From Mesorhizobium loti (lineage in GTDB: Bacteria; Pseudomonadota; Alphaproteobacteria; Rhizobiales; Rhizobiaceae): a stretch of 64,000 bases of DNA. The position numbers and the translations under genes were made by a program. The notes under the pieces were generated by a model that was not told the origin of the DNA, searched no databases, and saw only the letters and a list, made by a program, of their open reading frames with translations. The stretch covers positions 62,001-126,000 of the forward strand of contig NZ_PJRO01000008.1 in assembly GCF_002858745.1 (NCBI RefSeq), written 5' to 3'. This document shows positions 62,610 to 64,000 of the stretch, piece by piece (positions within the stretch are counted from its first letter, which is position 1; the number at the start of each line of letters is the position of its first letter).

Positions 62610-62625
62610 GCTGCTCTGCCGCTTC

Positions 62626-62727
62626 AGGAGATTTCGAAGAATGATTGCATCGATTTTGACCCGGAAGTCTCGCTTAGCGTATGGTTGGCCATAGACAGAT
62701 CGATGCAGTCATTCTTCGAAATCTCCT
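62626..62727. repeat. Very long palindrome between the oligopeptide ATPase and GNAT genes
   Basis: Arms of 29 bases (62626-62654 and 62699-62727) are complementary at 28 of 29 positions, with a 44-base loop that contains a small ATGG/CCAT stem (62681-62692). The left arm ends in TGCATCGAT and runs into TTTTG, as in the palindrome at 4209-4276. It fills almost the whole gap between the stop of the ABC ATPase and the start of the GNAT gene. Confidence 0.85.
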
Positions 62728-62731
62728 TGGT

Positions 62732-63670
62732 TCACGCGCCGAGCGCGCGGATGAAATGGTTCGGACCAACCTGCTCGATGGTATCGGAGGCCGGCCGGCT
62801 GATGCGGCGCACCTCTTCGGCATGGCCGAGGAAACGTGCGCTGTCACCCGGCACGAAAGGCCGATCCGGGTCCGGCACGGCCGAGAGCAGCAGCTTGGTG
62901 TAAGGATGTCTGGCTTGCCGGATCACGGCCTGGGTATCGCCCCACTCCACCATCTGGCCGGCGAACATGACGATCACCTCCTCCGCGACATACGCTGCCG
63001 TCGCAATGTCATGGGTGATGTAGAGCAGCGCAAGCTGTCTTTCGCGCTTGATGCGCGACAACAGTTCCAGAATGCCCAACCGGATCGAAACGTCGAGCAT
63101 AGAGGTCGGCTCGTCGGCAACCAGAAGGTCCGGCCGCACGCCAAGCGCGCGTGCGATGTTGACACGCTGGCGCTGGCCGCCGGAAAGCTCATGCGGAAAT
63201 TTGTGCGCCGTCACGGCCGGATCCAGCCCCACAGAGGTGAGCAGGTCGGCGACACCTGAGATTTCCTCTGCCTTGCTGCTGACATGCCCGTGCAATTTCA
63301 GCGGCCGCGCCAAGTGGTGCTGGATCGAAAAAACAGGGTTGAGCGAGGCGAACGGGTCCTGGAACACCATCTGCACGGCGCGCCTGTAAGCAGCCTCGTC
63401 GGCCTTGGCGCCGGGATGCGTGATGTCGCGGCCACGGAAATACATCCTGCCGGCCGTCGGTTGATCCATGCGGGCAATGATGCGCGCGCAGGTGGTCTTG
63501 CCGCAGCCGGACTCGCCGACCAGCGCCAGAGCCCGACCGGGCTTCAGCGCCAGCGAGATGCCTCGCAACGCCTGAACGACACCAAAACTGCGTTCGATGC
63601 GATCAAGCCGCACAACAGGTTCAGCCAGCGCCTCGGCGCCGTCTACGGGAAGGCTCGGCTGCGCGTTCAT
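62732..63670 (-). CDS. Oligopeptide-type ABC transporter ATP-binding protein (OppF/DppF type)
   Basis: The 312-residue ATPase has Walker A GESGCGKTT, signature LSGGQRQRVNIARAL, Walker B LLVADEPTSMLD, and the C-terminal oligopeptide-family extension with YTKLLLSAVPDPD. The ATG at 63670 overlaps the TGA of the OppD-type gene by four bases. The in-frame extension to 63811 lies inside that gene. It is one of two ATPases of a second peptide-type importer whose permeases and binding protein are outside the window. Confidence 0.92.
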   Translation of the reverse strand: MNAQPSLPVDGAEALAEPVVRLDRIERSFGVVQALRGISLALKPGRALALVGESGCGKTTCARIIARMDQPTAGRMYFRGRDITHPGAKADEAAYRRAVQMVFQDPFASLNPVFSIQHHLARPLKLHGHVSSKAEEISGVADLLTSVGLDPAVTAHKFPHELSGGQRQRVNIARALGVRPDLLVADEPTSMLDVSIRLGILELLSRIKRERQLALLYITHDIATAAYVAEEVIVMFAGQMVEWGDTQAVIRQARHPYTKLLLSAVPDPDRPFVPGDSARFLGHAEEVRRISRPASDTIEQVGPNHFIRALGA

Positions 63671-64000
63671 GCGGCCGCTCCGTGACCGGGCAGCTGCGGG
63701 ATCGAGCCCCACAGCTTGCGCGTGTATTCGTGTGCCGGCGCGCGGCTGACCTGCCGCACATCGCCGACTTCGACCAGTTCGCCTTTCAGCATCACGCCGA
63801 CACGATGGCAAAGTTGTGCCATCAAATGCAGGTCGTGGGTGATGAACAGAACCGAGAAGCCATGGCTGCGCTGCAGGTCGATGACCTGTTCCAGGATCTC
63901 GCGCTGCACCACCACATCGAGCGCCGTCGTCGGCTCGTCCATGATGATCAGTTCCGGTTGCAGGGCGAGGCAGATGGCAATCACGATGCGCTGCCGCATG
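63667..64000 (-). CDS. Oligopeptide-type ABC transporter ATP-binding protein (OppD/DppD type, partial)
   Basis: Only the C-terminal 110 residues are visible. The frame is open to the window edge. It contains the end of the ABC signature (MRQRIVIAICLAL), Walker B ELIIMDEPTTALD, the switch histidine FITHDLHLM, and the family tail YTRKLWGSIP. Its stop overlaps the OppF-type start (ATGA). The remaining N-terminal part lies beyond 64000. Confidence 0.9.
   Translation of the reverse strand, partial: MRQRIVIAICLALQPELIIMDEPTTALDVVVQREILEQVIDLQRSHGFSVLFITHDLHLMAQLCHRVGVMLKGELVEVGDVRQVSRAPAHEYTRKLWGSIPQLPGHGAAA

Noticed and set aside
1..64000. Search for CRISPR arrays, tRNA/rRNA genes, insertion sequences, integrases or toxin-antitoxin pairs
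   Set aside because: None seen: no regularly spaced repeats, no transposase or integrase frames, and no cloverleaf or rRNA-like stretches that I could recognise by eye.

Overview
The window is high-GC, densely coded chromosomal DNA from an alphaproteobacterium, most likely a Hyphomicrobiales (rhizobial) bacterium of Mesorhizobium/Phyllobacteriaceae type. This is inferred from gene content and style: a reductive pyrimidine pathway, many ABC importers, an MttB-family protein beside a dimethylglycine-dehydrogenase-like flavoprotein, TamA/TamB, and intergenic palindromes. I cannot name a species. I found no rRNA, tRNA, CRISPR array, insertion sequence or phage gene. Both window ends cut through ABC transporter genes.

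Left part (1-15771): a pyrimidine-degradation region. On the minus strand, from about 7030 down to 1, lie an omega-aminotransferase, an N-carbamoyl-beta-alanine amidohydrolase, a dihydropyrimidinase, a small secreted Cys-containing protein, and an ABC ATPase with two permeases. A RutR-like TetR regulator is divergent at 7268. The two subunits of NAD-dependent dihydropyrimidine dehydrogenase (preT, preA) sit about 5 kb away (12722-15705), with an acyl-carrier-like protein lacking the usual serine encoded between them. RutR-type palindromes precede both transcription units (7107-7122 and 15756-15771), so one regulator probably coordinates them. Between the halves are gluconate uptake and phosphorylation genes (gntP family, gntK), a secreted DUF4087-like protein, two DoxX proteins, an AhpD-like protein and an Rrf2 regulator.

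Middle part (15969-34850): a VOC protein; an MttB-family methyltransferase with a dimethylglycine/sarcosine-dehydrogenase-like flavoprotein; a lytic-transglycosylase-like lipoprotein; a dipeptide-type ABC importer whose two ATPases are fused and carry an Ala/Lys/Pro-rich linker plus a helix-hairpin-helix-like tail; and the tamA-tamB outer-membrane assembly pair.

Right part (35162-64000): a bacterial alpha-2-macroglobulin with an intact thioester and pbpC form an envelope-defence pair. A complete sulfur-oxyanion importer follows (sbp, cysT, cysW, cysA, then a CysP-like second receptor) with a Cys-rich Rrf2 regulator. Then come an MFS carrier and a carbohydrate locus: phosphonate-monoester-hydrolase/sulfatase, FadR-type regulator, PfkB kinase, SIS-domain isomerase/deglycase, an ABC sugar importer, and a divergent ROK repressor. 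Finally there are a periplasmic cyclase-family hydrolase, a GH20 hexosaminidase, a GNAT protein and part of another oligopeptide-type ABC importer.

Most unusual points: the serine-less ACP-like protein inside the dihydropyrimidine dehydrogenase operon; a pair of intergenic palindromes (4209-4276 and 62626-62727) that share a core and show compensatory changes in their stems; and the OppD-OppF fusion with its histone-like linker and NuoE-type tail.
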